Positions 11,547-23,484 are shown, numbered from the stretch's first letter. The stretch is DNA of 64,000 bases from Silene latifolia (GCF_048544455.1 NC_133532.1:17424948-17488947); one strand, 5' to 3'. A program made the numbers and translations. Notes: generated by a model not told the origin, from the letters alone.

Positions 11547-12074
11547 ATGGAAAAACAAGAGGAAGAGACAACCAACAATGTAGAAGAGATGTCAAAGTTA
11601 TTTCCTTGTTTATTTTGTTCAAGAAAATTCTACAGTTCTCAAGCATTAGGAGGCCATCAAAATGCCCACAAAAAGGAAAGAAGCGCAGCAAGAAAGGCCA
11701 AGAGATCATTAGGATTTTCTTTTCTCAACACCTACACGCCGTCACCACCACCACCACTACCACCGTGCTTTTTGGCCGGAGACTACCACCAGAACTATCA
11801 TATAGACATCATGAGCAACTCTCCACCACCAACATACCTAGCCCATATTCCCTCTAGTAGTCAGTTTTACGACACTTATGGGCCCGGTGGCCCAAACAGG
11901 TGTTCTGTGGAAGATCATGGGCAACATAAGTTGTATTGGCAAAGTGGGTTGAGTTACAATGGGCCTAATAATAATGGGCCTACAATGCAAATTGTTAACA
12001 GAAATATGGAGAATTATGGGTCTCATAATCTCAAGGAAAGGGCAACTACGATTGATTTGTCCTTACACCTGTAG
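11547..12074 (+). CDS. C2H2 (QALGGH) zinc-finger protein with EAR motif
   Basis: Intronless ORF of 175 aa that looks intact. A single C2H2 finger has Cys21, Cys24, His37 and His41 (CLFC, then [10 protein letters not shown]), the plant-specific QALGGH finger of the SUPERMAN/KNUCKLES/LATE class. A basic stretch at residues 42-53 ([12 protein letters not shown]) is a likely nuclear signal. The middle is rich in Pro, Ser, Asn and Tyr. The C-terminus ends TIDLSLHL, containing the EAR repression motif DLSLHL. Known family members are nuclear transcriptional repressors controlling flower, trichome or flowering-time development; which one this is cannot be told by eye. I chose the ATG at 11547; the frame is open 12 bases further upstream but without another ATG. 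There are no adjacent co-oriented genes. Confidence 0.9.
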   Translation: MEKQEEETTNNVEEMSKLFPCLFCSRKFYSSQALGGHQNAHKKERSAARKAKRSLGFSFLNTYTPSPPPPLPPCFLAGDYHQNYHIDIMSNSPPPTYLAHIPSSSQFYDTYGPGGPNRCSVEDHGQHKLYWQSGLSYNGPNNNGPTMQIVNRNMENYGSHNLKERATTIDLSLHL

Positions 12075-12254
12075 ATTAAGACTGATAGTATCACCAGAAG
12101 GCTAAGATTTTGACAAAAGAGATTGCTTTTTGTTTGTTTAATACGTAGATGTTTATGTTGCCCTATCGAAATTCATTACTTTCGTCTAGCATAAGGTATA
12201 GAAATAGATTGCTACAAAAGACAAGTTTTTAAGGCTTTTAAGATTTAAGAGTTT

Positions 12255-12450
12255 TAAGTAGACCTGGTAAACGGATCAATTCAGTTTGGTTTGGATGGGG
12301 TTAAATTAGTTCGATTTAATAGATTGACTTATGTTTTGGATTCAGTTTGATTTCGATCGGGCTCATTTCAGTTAGCCACTTCAATCGCTTTGTGTTGTTT
12401 TTAAGTCGGGTGTGGTTCAGGTCGGGTTAATATCAATTTAGTGGACATTC
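12255..12450 (+). repeat. Dispersed repeat, copy A
   Basis: Clearly homologous to 54310-54500. Both contain GATTTCGATCGGGYTCATTT followed by CAGTTAGCCACTTYAATCG. It starts near GTAGACCTGGTAAACGG, and related starts are seen at about 53535, 54600 and 61573. It is non-coding and probably a short non-autonomous element. No clear TSD was found. Confidence 0.65.
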
Positions 12451-12574
12451 AGATTATCTTTTTCTTGAGCTAAAGATGAAAAAAGGTACTTCGAGTGTAT
12501 CTTTTATTTTTCAATTTGAACATAATAAATCATAATACCAACAAAGAATTAATAAAAAAAAACACTTATAAATG

Positions 12575-12965
12575 TATGGGTGTTCATTGGCTCGGGACCT
12601 CGGACCAAGGTCTGTGGACCGAAGACCAAACATGAGCAAATAAGTAGCCCTTGCATATTTATATTGACCTAGTCCGATCTGGACCATAAAAATGCGTGGA
12701 CCGAACCGAATAGGACCATATGGACCAAACAAATATTACTTATTGGTTATTATTTTTACGATAGATTTAATTTATATTTGGATTTAGGGTTTTGTTTGTT
12801 ATAATAATAAAATATGTCGAAAAATACTTAACAAAATAATATTATTAGATTAAATAAATATTTGTTAGCCTTACAATGTTAAAAGATTTTCATTACATAA
12901 GTTCGTCCACGGTCCATTCGGACATTCGATCTGGCCAGGACCGACCAAAGATTTTCATTTCAAAC
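12575..12965. repeat. GGACC-rich segment, possible decayed hAT MITE
   Basis: Repeated GGACC/GGTCC motifs at 12595-12730 and again at 12908-12950, separated by an AT-rich core. This resembles the subterminal motif repeats of the hAT-like element at 56643-57173, but I could not find matching TIRs or a TSD. Confidence 0.4.
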
Positions 12966-13169
12966 CGTTTAATGCATGTTCATATGTATACATGCTATGT
13001 GTTTTCCAAGTCATGTCACATGTCTAAACATCACATTTTGTAAAACAAATAATGTCAAAATTTTCCAAAAATCTTCTTTTTATTTTCAAAATTTCAAAAA
13101 TTTCATAGTAAATAAAAAAGAGACTTTCATTATTATTATTATGTAAATAAAATCAATTTTCAAAATGTA

Positions 13170-14290
13170 CAATTTGTAAAATGAATGGGCTTTAATTATT
13201 GTCTGAATCAACTTAGACTAAGTTTGAGTCAAAGTTTCGTCGGGCTTTACAACCCGTTTTCTCTTACATTTTGGGTCATTAATAACGAAGTCAAAGTCGG
13301 AAGGTGTCACGTCGTCATTTTGGACCCCTCTATCCCGAGTCAGTTAGGATCTAGACATTCCCGACACTTCGACTCGCACGCCTAAGTCACACACAAAGAC
13401 TTCTTGGCCCTCCCATTTTAAATCTATTTCTCTTTTAAAACCGTCTTTTCAAATTATTCTTCACAACACGTTTCGAATACACACATGCCCGAATATCGAG
13501 TCCATGTCGAGTCTGTATCAAGTCATCTCTTGGTGCTAGTTATATGTGTCTTCTTTTCAAGTCAGTAGCTAGACCTCAGTAGAACGAATATTGATACGTT
13601 GTTGGTTTCTTCCCAGTCCAAGATATCCAGAAGTGCCGCAAATATTCACTTTAGTAATCATGGTAATCCATACGAGAACGCCAGAACGAGGTTTTGGCCG
13701 CTATCCTCCATCTCCAAACCAGTCAGGATGTTGTCTATATCCGCTTGCAAGCCATTAAGGATCATATCCAATCGGCCGAAATTAAACTTCCTCCTAAAGA
13801 AGACCCATACCAGATGCTCCTGAACCTAATGCTAGACATGACATACCTCAACTATCTATTGAAGCTGAGAAACGTCTTCGTTACCTTATATTGAGGAGCA
13901 ACTCATGCACCTCAAGGAGAATGACATTTACAAGGAAAATAGTCGCAAGTATGAAGTACTTCACACCGAGTTACCGACTAATTTCACCATGAAGTTTAAG
14001 GGACATGAAAACCCCTAAACCATATAAGGGCTTTTAAAGACTACATGTCCATCAAGGGCATCAAACCTGGGATGTTTCTAAGGATCTTTCATTCATCTTG
14101 ACATCATTCCCCGTTAGTGGTTCTACTCTCTAAACCATAAGAAGATTGTAACCTGGGATGATGATGCCGCTATTGAGTTCACTAAACAATACACAGATAA
14201 TGCTGAAATCTAAGTCAACATACAAACCTAGAAGTGTTGACCCAAAATGACAAAGAAGGTTTAGCCAATTTCATCAACACCAACCCGACA
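13170..14290 (+). pseudogene. Decayed gag/leader of a Tat/Ogre-type gypsy element
   Basis: The stretch at 13960-14270, read across frames, gives pieces such as LPTNFTMKFKGHENP, SIKGIKPGMF and WDDDAAIEFTKQYTDNAE. These match the gag order of the Retand-type element here (32930-33210: LPTNMVLTDIPKFKGTKNP, ALKGVPADMLSEIF). 13600-13900 probably holds the gag N-terminus, with weaker resemblance. Many stops and indels; no LTRs recognised nearby. Confidence 0.6.
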
Positions 14291-14944
14291 CCATCCTTAA
14301 CCATCGAGCACCTTTCATCTAACAAAAATCATCATTCACGTCACCAACCACGCCCACCACTGAGCCGTCGTTGACCTTATTTCCGTTGCCTTCTTCTGTT
14401 GTTGTCGCCTTGAACCGTTGTGCTCCTCCTCTTCCAACAGGTAGTGATAGTTTTCGAAAACCCTAGATCCCCATTTAAGTTTTGGGGTAAATTTTAATTT
14501 AGGTTTCGGGTGGTTGTGTGGCGGTGATATGGCAAGGGAGAAGGTAATCAATCTTATTCTTTAACGCTCTTAAGCAATTAATGATCCCCAATTGGGTATT
14601 TTAGGGCCGAAGCATGAGGTGACATTAGAATTCATAATAGGAGCGTCGTTGGGTTTAGAGCCGTCGGATCGGATCTCACGGATGACACGGCGGAGTAGAC
14701 GCGGGGGTTGTAAAGTGGCCGGGCATAGGTAGTGGTCGTGAATGGTGGGGTCGATGGCGGTGGTAGTTGGTGAGTTTATAGTTGGTGGTTGTTAATAATA
14801 TGGTGGTTCAAATGTTAATGGTGAAAGGTGATGATAATGAGATTTATAATATACACATTATCGGAATTAGTAGATAAAATTATTGGACAAATGCAATTAA
14901 GGAAGTATGTAGGATAGTTGAGATTAAAGTGAGTTAATGCATAG
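14291..14944. other. Intergenic, no supported gene
   Basis: Contains a GGTGG/GTTGG-rich stretch (14690-14830). A short minus-strand ORF (14551-14336) has no recognisable domain. Confidence 0.5.
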
Positions 14945-14953
14945 TTTGATTTA

Positions 14954-16261
14954 GAGTAAATTATCAATTACACCCACGCTTAATCCACTTTTTTACATTT
15001 ACTCCCACGTCAATTTTTTTTTTTTTTTTTAAAATTACACCCAAGTAAATAGCTCAGGTTATATTTTGCACTCAATGACATTTTCAAGTGAAATTTTTTA
15101 TTTGCCCCCGCGATTATAAGTCTTCTTTCTTCTGATTTCATTTACTTCCCCTCTTTTCACTTATTTAACCTAATTTATCCCAAAATTTCCCTCCAAAATT
15201 TCTCACCTAAAAATTCTCCCAAATTTCCGTTGTAATATCTTATCATTGAGAGATTGTTGATCCATCACCACCATCACTTTAGTAATTTATGTAACTATGT
15301 AAGTTGTCCTTCTATTTCTTCTTTCTAATTTGTTTGTAGTTTAATGTTTGATTTCTCCTACTTATTTTCTAGGTTTTGTGTTTGAAATTTCTGGGTTTTG
15401 GCTCTGTTTGGTAAAACTAACTGAAAAGGTAGCTGAAACCTGAAAAGGTAGCTGAAAACTGAAAAGCTAACTGAAACCTAAAAAGGTGATTGATAAGGTA
15501 GCTGAAAATTAGGAACTGATAAGGTAGGTGATTATATAAAAAGATGTTTCGCAAACTAACTGAAAAGCTAACTGATTTTGATGAAATGACGTAAAAAGAT
15601 ATGATAATAATTTAATAGTATAAATTTAATGGGTAAAAACGGAAAGTTAAATCAAATCAGGTACCTGAAATCTCAAATGCTACTCTAGGTAGCATTTCAT
15701 TTCAGGTACCTTATTTGGTTAAATAAGCTACTTGCCAAACGCTTACAGAAAAATAAGGTGCCTGGAATTTTGGTCAAATAAGCTACTTTGACCAAATCAG
15801 GTACCTGAAATGTCTTGCCAAACGGAGCCTTTGTATTATTTGAAATTTCTGGGTTTTGCATATTTGTGACTTAAATTAGGTTCCCATCTTTGAACTTCTC
15901 CCTTGTTGTGGATATATTGTAGAAAATGACTTCAAAAACAATGGGGATACACTTACCTTGAGGATGAGTTCTTCAAATAAATTTGGGGAAAATGAGAGAA
16001 GAGGGAATGAATGAATGAGGAGAAAGAAGGGCAAATAACTATGCTTAATAATAGAAGAGGGAAGGGTAAAATAGTCATGAAATTATTGTTTTGCCGAAAA
16101 AACTTGAAAATTGACGGAAATATTGCCTGAATCCGATATTGGGTGCAAAAATTCAAAATGTAAACTGAGCAATTATTTTGGGTTTAAAATATTAAAAAAA
16201 ATTGACGTGGGAGTAAATGTAAAAAATTGGATTAAGCGTGGGTGTAATTGATAATTTACTC
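14954..16261. mobile_element. Non-autonomous Mutator-like element (1308 bp)
   Basis: The TIRs are about 61 bp with one mismatch. The left starts GAGTAAATTATCAATTACAC at 14954, and the right is its reverse complement ending at 16261. Both are flanked by an exact 9-bp TSD, TTTGATTTA (14945-14953 and 16262-16270). Long TIRs with a 9-bp TSD are diagnostic of the Mutator superfamily. The interior has no transposase and contains a second, nested MITE (15400-15829). Confidence 0.9.
15400..15829. mobile_element. MITE nested inside the Mutator-like element (430 bp)
   Basis: Ends GGCTCTGTTTGG and CCAAACGGAGCC form a near-perfect 12-bp TIR. The subterminal regions hold repeated GAAAAGGTAGCTGAAA units on the left and GGTACCTGAAAT/CAGGTACC units on the right. 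The host sequence is a short tandem repeat (TTTGAAATTTCTGGGTTTTG at 15381-15400 and 15839-15858), which hides the TSD. A 3-bp TTT duplication would fit PIF/Harbinger, but this is not certain. Confidence 0.7.
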
Positions 16262-16270
16262 TTTGATTTA

Positions 16271-16979
16271 TGAACTATTCCCATTAATTAATCCTGTAAC
16301 TTAAGCTAAACTTTTAATTTTACATTTTTGCCAATTACATTAAGTTTCATATTTAACTTTATGGTAAATCAGAAACTTATTTATACATTTAAAATATCCA
16401 ACTTGCCCTTGTAAACCAATTTGTAAGCAATAACTATTGTTTAAGATAATTGAACTTACAATGGCTTTTTAATTCGTAAAATATCTTATATTGTATAATT
16501 TGAGTGAATTTAACAATAAAATTCACTTTTAAAACTTTTGGCATCAACTAGGTTATTTCTACATTTCTGTATTTTATTGTGAGGTGAAGGGCATGAAATT
16601 CACAAATTCTCATTTGGGAAGCATCATAATCTTGTGAGTTGTGACGACTATAAAATGTAATCAATCTGAAAAATAAAAATCTATATTTTTTTTTTCTTAT
16701 TATAAAATGGTTACAATTTATTTGTAGTTTGTAATTATCCATCATAGTAGAGGAGAACAACTGTCTGGATTACGAAAAAGAACGTGAAATGTTGAATGGA
16801 GCCATGGAGGAGGCATGTGATTGTAATTTGATTGGAAGGAAGCAACAAGGGTTGGGAGTGAAATGAAGCTGTCATATTACAGATTTGTGAGGACACGTCG
16901 CAGTAATGTTGGACTTCTTTCCAAATTCCGCCGTTTTTTCCATTAATCCCTGCATTATCCTCTCCTACATCTAATCTTG
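16271..16979. other. AT-rich intergenic, nothing recognised
   Basis: No open frame with a domain, no clear repeat and no RNA gene seen. Confidence 0.5.
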
Positions 16980-17144
16980 CTTCAGACCGCCTTATTTTAA
17001 ACCGTAATAAGACCTCTCACAAATGAGAAGTACATAAGTGGTGGGGACACCCCTATGTGCTTTCCCACTCACACCATAAATAAATTTTTTATAAGAGGAA
17101 ATGATATTCATCTGACCATTTCAAATGCATATAGCGGTCTGAAA
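16980..17144. mobile_element. MITE related to the one at 22551-22738
   Basis: Ends TTCAGACCGCC and GCGGTCTGAA are inverted. The core GTGGGGACACCCCTATGTGC followed by TTTCCCACT is shared with 22636-22665. The TSD is not clear. Confidence 0.6.
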
Positions 17145-19085
17145 TAAAAATTTATGCCAAGTCAACTCCTTATCATATCATCAACCAATTCCATTCTTAC
17201 GATACGACCCCTTACGAAGTTACGAGGGCAAATAATTCAAAGTCTAACATGAAATAAGAATGTTTTTTAATGACACCTACTCCGTATTTTGAGTTTTAAT
17301 CGGACGAAAAGAGTATAAATTTGGAAGTGTTCACTTTCAAGCTTAGGCCTAATTTGTAATTCATCAAAAATAGGTTGAGTTCTCTTTCAAAAAAAAAAAG
17401 GTCGATTTCAAGTCTAACGTGTTTAAACAATAACATTCAATTCCAATAATCTTTTTTCAGTTATCATCGTTTCATTTAAAAGAGTATGGTCAGTGCCATT
17501 TCAATTAACCAATACCAAGGTTATAAATTCTTATTTAAAATTGGTATATTCAATTTAAATTTAAGAGGAGACAAATATGTTAAGGTAGAATGAATAAGAG
17601 AAAGGCATAATGTATTAGAACAAGTAGAAGATTTGTACTATTTACCTCTATGTGAGATGATATTTAATCCGTTTTAATATTTAAAAGAATATCCGTTGTA
17701 AGAAAAACTAACTGTTCAAGAAGTGCAAACAATCAAATATTATAAGATAACATAAAATCAAAATCAAAATTTTCTAACTAAAATTTTAAAATTTCCAACT
17801 AGCCACCAAGGTGCTCATCTCATCAAAGAGGATGACATTTTCCTCTTATTTCTTCTATCTTCTTCTCTAATTTTGACATGTGACTTTCTCATATATCTTA
17901 CTAATTTTCCATTATCTCTAACTCTCTATCCTTTTTTTTAGTCTTCTTGTATTTTCCACATCGAAGAAGATTCTCTTATTACTACTTTCCCAACACTTTT
18001 GGTACGAAAAAAAGAAACAAATTGTATTCAACTTGGATGATGATTGACTAGTAGGTACGAGGACTAATGTTGTACATCGTTCATTTTTCTCCTTTAAAGA
18101 GGACATGAAACGTTAATTTCATATTGAAGAGGACATCCTCCTAAAAAAGAGAGGAGTGTATTAAGAGAATAGTCTTTCCTCTTCAACTTGGTGATCTAAG
18201 GCCCTAATACAAAGCATCACATAAGCCTATTACTTAAATATGAAGCTGAATATTGGAATGACATTAGATATGTCCTTTAAAATAATCTCTCATTCATTGG
18301 AATTATACATAGCATCTGATTAAAATACTAGTCGGCGTAGTCGTATATATTCGACAAATAATATGATTCCAGTAAATAAAAGGGAACATCTTTTATAATG
18401 AAGCATGTGTTAAAATATATACACGCATAAAAATGGTTAGATATAGTTATATAGTTGTATAGATATAGTAAAGCTGACCTGATTCAAATTGAGCCGATTC
18501 CATGGGTGACCCATGATTGTTGATTCTATAAGGCTGACCTGTGATTAGAAAGTAATCCGAAATTTCTTAATCTGAATAACTTTGAAACTCGAATTGACTC
18601 GACTCGGGCTCGACCCCCAACCTTGGTTAATCCAAGCGAAAACCACTCGAATGGTAAATGACTTGATCTAAAATAATCTGAGGTAATCCAAAATATCCTG
18701 AAATAAATAGTAGGAAGTCCTATATTAATATTATATATAAAAATAAATAATTCATTGATAATAACTAATGTGTTTTAATCACTTCTCCAAAATGATCGAT
18801 AATGATCTAATACAACGACCCATACCCGAATTATTCTAGTATTAGTAACCCAAACTTAAAATAAACCGACTTAACAATTGATATTGACACACAACGTGAA
18901 ATGACCCACTCGACCGGCCAACCCGACCCAATCGACACCCATTTTCCACCTCTAGTTACTAAATAATTAAAGAACACAACCACCTAAAATTAAAAACTAC
19001 TCGAACAGAAATTGACCAAGGGTACTTGAAACAAGATGCTGACCATCAAGCATCGATCGTTTCTACCTATAATCCTATCCCAACT
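17145..19085. other. Intergenic, no supported gene
   Basis: AT-rich. A possible long-loop inverted pair lies at about 17805-18200 (CACCAAGGTG with AAAGAGGA; TCCTCTTCAACTTGGTG). 18460-18960 contains stretches rich in CCCGACC/ACTCG that look like another decayed dispersed repeat. No gene recognised. Confidence 0.5.
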
Positions 19086-19122
19086 ATATAATAATAATAA
19101 TAATTATTATTATTATTATTAT
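19086..19122. repeat. (TAA)n/(TTA)n microsatellite
   Basis: A run of ATA/ATAATAAT switches to TTATTATTAT, so the tract is its own inverted repeat and could fold as a hairpin. Confidence 0.9.
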
Positions 19123-19639
19123 ACTCCGTACAATAAAAGGATTTGAAGAAAAAAGTAAGGGCACCGTTAGGGTTCACCATTGAGGAAAGAACGAATGGCG
19201 GAAGAAAGATAAAGTCGCACGAGGGTTTTGAGGAGTTATTGTTTTAAATTGTTTACTTTTGTTCACACACAGAGTCCACACCCCTGCCATGCACCTATGC
19301 TTATGCCATGCATGCTCTTTCATCTCTCGTCTTTCCTTGTTTTCGCCTCTTTTCTCTTGTCCCATTTTTATTGGTTATACATCTACTCTATCAAATGGAG
19401 AATTTATTACTTTTGTATTTGTATGTTCAATTGGACTTTTATGCGTATAATAAAACCAACCTTTGTTTTAATTCAATCCCTTTAATTATTAAATTATTAT
19501 TATTAAGGAGAAATTGGAAATCAAATTTTGTATCTACGTACATACGTACCCTCCGTCGTTCCCATGTATACCGTACGTTTTAAAGATAATTTTTTTATTT
19601 TTATTTTGTCGAATGAGACGTAAAGGCTAAGGAAATGGG
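19123..19639. other. Intergenic, no supported gene
   Basis: Overlapping short ORFs in several frames at 19228-19583 on the plus strand have no domain and no agreement on a frame; they are probably random. Confidence 0.5.
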
Positions 19640-20198
19640 TATACATCTCGGATAACCAATTCGGATTTATGCCTGGAAGATCGACTATAAATTCGATTTT
19701 TATCATGAGACAGTTGATGGAACACCATCAGGACAAGAAGAAAGATCTGCATATGGTTTTTATTGACTTGGAAAAGGCATATGATATGGTACCGAGAGAA
19801 GTACTTTGGTGGGCTTTGGCGAGTAAGGGTGTGTCTCGAAAATATATTGACCACATAAAGGACATGTATGAGGGGGCTAGTGCAAGTGTTCGCATTAATG
19901 TTGGGAGAACGGAAGAATTTTCCATTACCATTGGGGTGCATCATTTGCTATAGTTATGGATGAGTTGACAAAAGATATTCAGGACGACATCCTTTGGTGT
20001 ATGATGTTTGCGGATGATATTGTGTTGATTGATGAGAAGAAAGAGGGGGTTGAGAGAAAGTTGAAATTGTGGAGGCATACTTTGGAGACTCGTGAGTTTA
20101 GGCTGGCCAGGAGTAATACCGAGTACTTGAGATGTCAGTTTAGTAGCATGGCGGGGTCGAGATCGACAAAGGTGGGGAGTTATTTTCGATGTAAATGT
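19640..20198 (+). pseudogene. LINE reverse transcriptase fragment
   Basis: In-frame ISDNQFGFMPGRST, then FIDLEKAYDMVPREVLWWAL and later FAIVMDELTKDI and MMFADDIVLIDE, with the FADD catalytic motif. These are consecutive RT blocks of a LINE of the DIRS-unrelated plant type. Between IGVHH (19939) and FAIVMDEL the expected GSALSP block is deleted, with a frame change. It ends abruptly at the TGTAATACC of the LTR at 20199, so the gypsy insertion cut it. Confidence 0.88.
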
Positions 20199-21605
20199 TG
20201 TAATACCACGTTTTTCTAAGTCCTGTTACTCGACCGAGTGGCCGAGTAATGCATCGTGTGTTTCTGGTCAGGCTACTGTCCAAGAATACTCGACCGAGTA
20301 AGGGATACTCGGCCGAGTATTCTCAATATTCGACCGAGAATACTCAACCGAGTATCCGGTCTGACGGGAATTATTTCCGCGGTTTGATTAAAGATGATTA
20401 GAGTTATAAATTACAATTAACAGTTTCACTTTTCATTTTTACCAAAACCTAAAACATTTCTACGTACTCTAATCATCTCTAATCTCTCCTATGATCGTTG
20501 ATTGTTCGTGAATCCTCGTTCTTTTCTCTCTTGCGTCGGTAAGTCACTAGTCTTATTCTTTGTCAGTTTTGTCTTTAAGGGTTTTAACCTAGTGTTGGAA
20601 ATTGGGAAAAATGGATGTTTTGCATGTTGTGATTGGATTGAATGGTTGTTTTTTGGTGGAAAATTCGTAGAAGAGCAGTTATAGCTTCCTTGTTAACTCG
20701 TAATTGGATCTGTGCTAAGGTAGGGTTTTCCTAATCATTTGATTGCGTAATTGATTTAAGATGTGATGTTGTGATTTAATTGATATGATTAGTATTGTTG
20801 TCGATTTTATTCTGGAGTATTGGAGTTGTGGTGGATTATTGACTATGATTGGGAGGTGCGTCCTTGGCTGAGTCGAGTCACTTGCGGGAGTGGCTTCATG
20901 TCCTTGATTCGCCCCTTACAGAACCCGCCATAAGAGGGGATGTACACATTAAGGAACATGGGTTGTTGCTCGTTGCGATGAGCGGGGCTTAGGTGGGCAA
21001 GGCTCCGATCCCCCACTGGCGGTGTAGATTAACATGATTGGGAATGGAGAACGGCTGTGGAATAGTTGTTATTGATATTGTTGTATTTGCTTACCTTAAT
21101 TATGCAGTGAACTGACCCCATTGTTGTTTTGTAAAACTGTAGTGATCCATTCGGGGATGGTGAGCAGATTGTGACAATTACTGGTTGTCTTTAGCTACGG
21201 GGACGAGATGGGATGTCATCACTTCGAGTCTAACTTCCGTTGTTACGAGTTTAGCTGTTTTGGTTTCTAGTTGTATTGAAATTCATATACATTTATTTTG
21301 GTTTTGTTTTGAGACGATGTAATCGTTTAACTTATACTTTAATAAATGTTTTGAAATGGTTACTTTTGATATACTAGCCTCAGGCAACCGAGATGGTAAC
21401 AACTTCTCATGCTAGGGTGGTCCTTGGTATGTGGGGGTGTTACAAAGTGGGATCAGAGTGACGATTCTGGAACCTAAAACCAATAAACATAATGAACATA
21501 TGGAGTCTAAATAAAATGAACCTGAGTAGGAGTTGTTTGGAGCTACCGCAAAGATTTGGGAGACATCCCGAAATCGCATTGAGGCCCTTACAATTTCGAG
21601 CCGAT
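20199..21605 (+). mobile_element. Gypsy LTR plus leader fragment (element 3)
   Basis: LTR 20199-21444 (TGTAATACC to GTGTTACA, 1246 bp). It is followed 3 bases later by a PBS-like TGGGATCAGAGT at 21448-21459 and about 150 bp of leader collinear with element 2 (24839-25000). The rest of the element is gone. U3 contains several ACTCGACCGAGT/ACTCGGCCGAGT motifs, some degenerate, at about 20228-20360. TTTTAGC/TTCGGGGATGGTGAGCAG segments further in are shared with the other LTRs. Confidence 0.9.
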
Positions 21606-21680
21606 CAAAATGGGAGAGTCTTGGGAATACTTGAACTTTGTTTATTAAATTTATGAGTTTTAAAATTCTTATGTTTTATA

Positions 21681-21771
21681 CTCCCTCCAAGTGGGATGAA
21701 TATTCCTCTTTGTCTAATATATGTGAGGTATATTTTATTGAAAGGGGAAGATTCATCCCACTTGGAGGGAG
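21681..21771. mobile_element. Stowaway-like MITE (91 bp)
   Basis: Starts CTCCCTCCAAGTGGGATGAA and ends with the reverse complement (ATTCATCCCACTTGGAGGGAG). It is flanked by TA on both sides (21679-21680 and 21772-21773), the Tc1/mariner-type target duplication. Nearly the whole element is one hairpin. Confidence 0.85.
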
Positions 21772-21773
21772 TA

Positions 21774-22129
21774 AATTTTTTATATGAGAGCACTTGAGGA
21801 TGTTCTTAATTGCGATTTGGGGTCGTTTTAATGTCATATGAAGGGCTGGATCCTAACAGTAGGGTCTCTGTTTTGCGTTGGTTTCGGCATAGATTCGCTA
21901 GGGCAGTGTTGTATCATAGGAGTGTCGACTCAAATAAAATTTATCATTGATTCTTAACAACCAGCGCGTTTAATAGTTCAAAAACATAATTTGCTTTCAA
22001 AAACATAATTTGCTGTAGGGAAATGGGTAAATTATGTATTATTAATTGAACATAATTATTAATAAACGATACGTATATTTCGGTTTTAGCCTAAATAAGA
22101 AACTGAGTTTTCTTAGTTACAATTTTTTT
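21774..22129. other. Intergenic, nothing recognised
   Basis: No domain-bearing ORF and no repeat match elsewhere in the window. Confidence 0.5.
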
Positions 22130-23230
22130 CAACACACGTGGAAAATTGCAAACTTCGTTTTTTTTTTTGTAAACTTGAAAATACGCCAGTTACATTTTTT
22201 CAACATACGTGGAAAAACGTAAATCTCGTTTTCTTGTTAAACCTAAAAATACGATAGTTACATTTTTTCAACACAATTGCGAAAACGAAAACTGCGTTTT
22301 CTTTGTAAACGTAAAAAATACGATAGTTACCTATTTTTCCACACTCTTGGAGAAACCGTAAACTTCGTTTTTTTGGTAAACTAAAAAATTCAAAAGTTAC
22401 ATTTTATTGTACACAACTGCGAAAACGAAAATTACATTTTTTTCTACGCACCTATGAAAACGAAAATTGCGTTACTAAAAAATCCGGTAATTACATATTT
22501 TTCAACACACGTGGAAAAACGAAAACTTCGTTTTCTTTGTAAAGTAAAAACAATAGGTCTTGGTATAGACGGGTGGGCCGAACAGACGGTTAAAGAGCTA
22601 TAATAAAATGGGTAGGGGGGATAAGGTGGGGCACCCCCATGTGCTTCCCACTTGATGACAAATGGGTATTTTGTGAGGGAAAGTGGTATCCGTCTATACG
22701 TATAAACGGATAGTGTCCGTCTATAATGAGAATTTATGAAGTAAAAAATACGGTAGTTGCCTTTTTTTCAACTCACGTGAAAAAACGTAAACTTCGGTTT
22801 TTTGTAAACTAAAAAATACGAAAGTTATATTTTGTTGTAAATTAAATTTTTTTCTACACCCCTATGAAAACGAAAATTGCGTTTTCTTTGTAAACTAAAA
22901 AATCCGGTAGTTACCTTTTTTTAACACACGTGGAAAAACGTAAACTTCGTTTTATTGTTAAACCTAAAAATACGCAAACAACATTTTTTTAACAAACCTA
23001 AATAAACGAAAGTTACATTTTTTTCTACCCACATTGAAAAAATGTAAACTTCGTTTTTTATGTAAAGTAAAAAATACGATAGTTACATTTTTTCCACACA
23101 CTTGGGAAAACGTAAACTTCGTATTTTTTGTAAAGTAAAAAATACGAAAGTTACGTGGAAAAACGTAAACTTCGGCTTTTTTGTAAACTAAAAAATACAA
23201 AAGTTGCGTTTTGTTGAACACATATAAATT
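22130..23230. repeat. Minisatellite array, unit about 68 bp
   Basis: Around 13-15 imperfect tandem units, each of the form CACACGTGGAAAAACGTAAA, CTTCGTTTT, TTGTAAACTAAAAAATACG, then AGTTACATTTTTTC. Units diverge in the first third (CACGTGG versus AACTGCG versus CCTATG). Each has an internal imperfect hairpin (AAAACG...CGTTTT). The array is interrupted by a MITE at 22551-22738. Confidence 0.85.
22551..22738. mobile_element. MITE inserted in the minisatellite (188 bp, 9-bp TSD)
   Basis: Flanked by the exact 9-mer AAGTAAAAA (22542-22550 and 22739-22747), itself part of the repeat unit. The ends carry inverted TATAGACGG (left) and CCGTCTATA (right). The 9-bp TSD fits a Mutator-like MITE. A related copy is at 16980-17144. 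Because the TSD lies in tandem-repeat sequence, chance similarity of flanks cannot be fully excluded. Confidence 0.75.
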
Positions 23231-23479
23231 TAAATACAAAAAATTCGTGAGGTAAAGTAAAACATTTGAACCCTTGATTTCCTTTACGTAAATTTTATAT
23301 AAAAATAGATGAAACTACCAAAAAAACACCAAAAATAATAGAACAAATTTATGAAAATAAATGACTAAAACTAGGCATTAAAGGCACAATTTATAGCTAA
23401 ATGAGATAAAAGTGCAAAATTAATAACCACAGGAATCGAACTCATCATGACTTAACCAATACGAACTAAGTTTCCAACC
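23231..23479. other. AT-rich spacer before element 2
   Basis: No gene. A tRNA-like GGAATCGAACTCATC at about 23433 was considered, but no cloverleaf can be drawn. Confidence 0.5.
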
Positions 23480-23484
23480 ATTGC

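Noticed and set aside
12511..12732. ORF reading FGPYGPIRFGPRIF
   Set aside because: Product of repeated GGACC motifs of a decayed MITE, as in 56507-56695.
17805..18200. Possible MITE with CACCAAG ends
   Set aside because: Only short, interrupted inverted matches and no convincing target duplication.
23425..23480. tRNA- or SINE-like stretch (GGAATCGAACTCATC)
   Set aside because: It resembles a reversed T-arm, but no acceptor stem or anticodon arm can be paired and there is no A/B-box pair.
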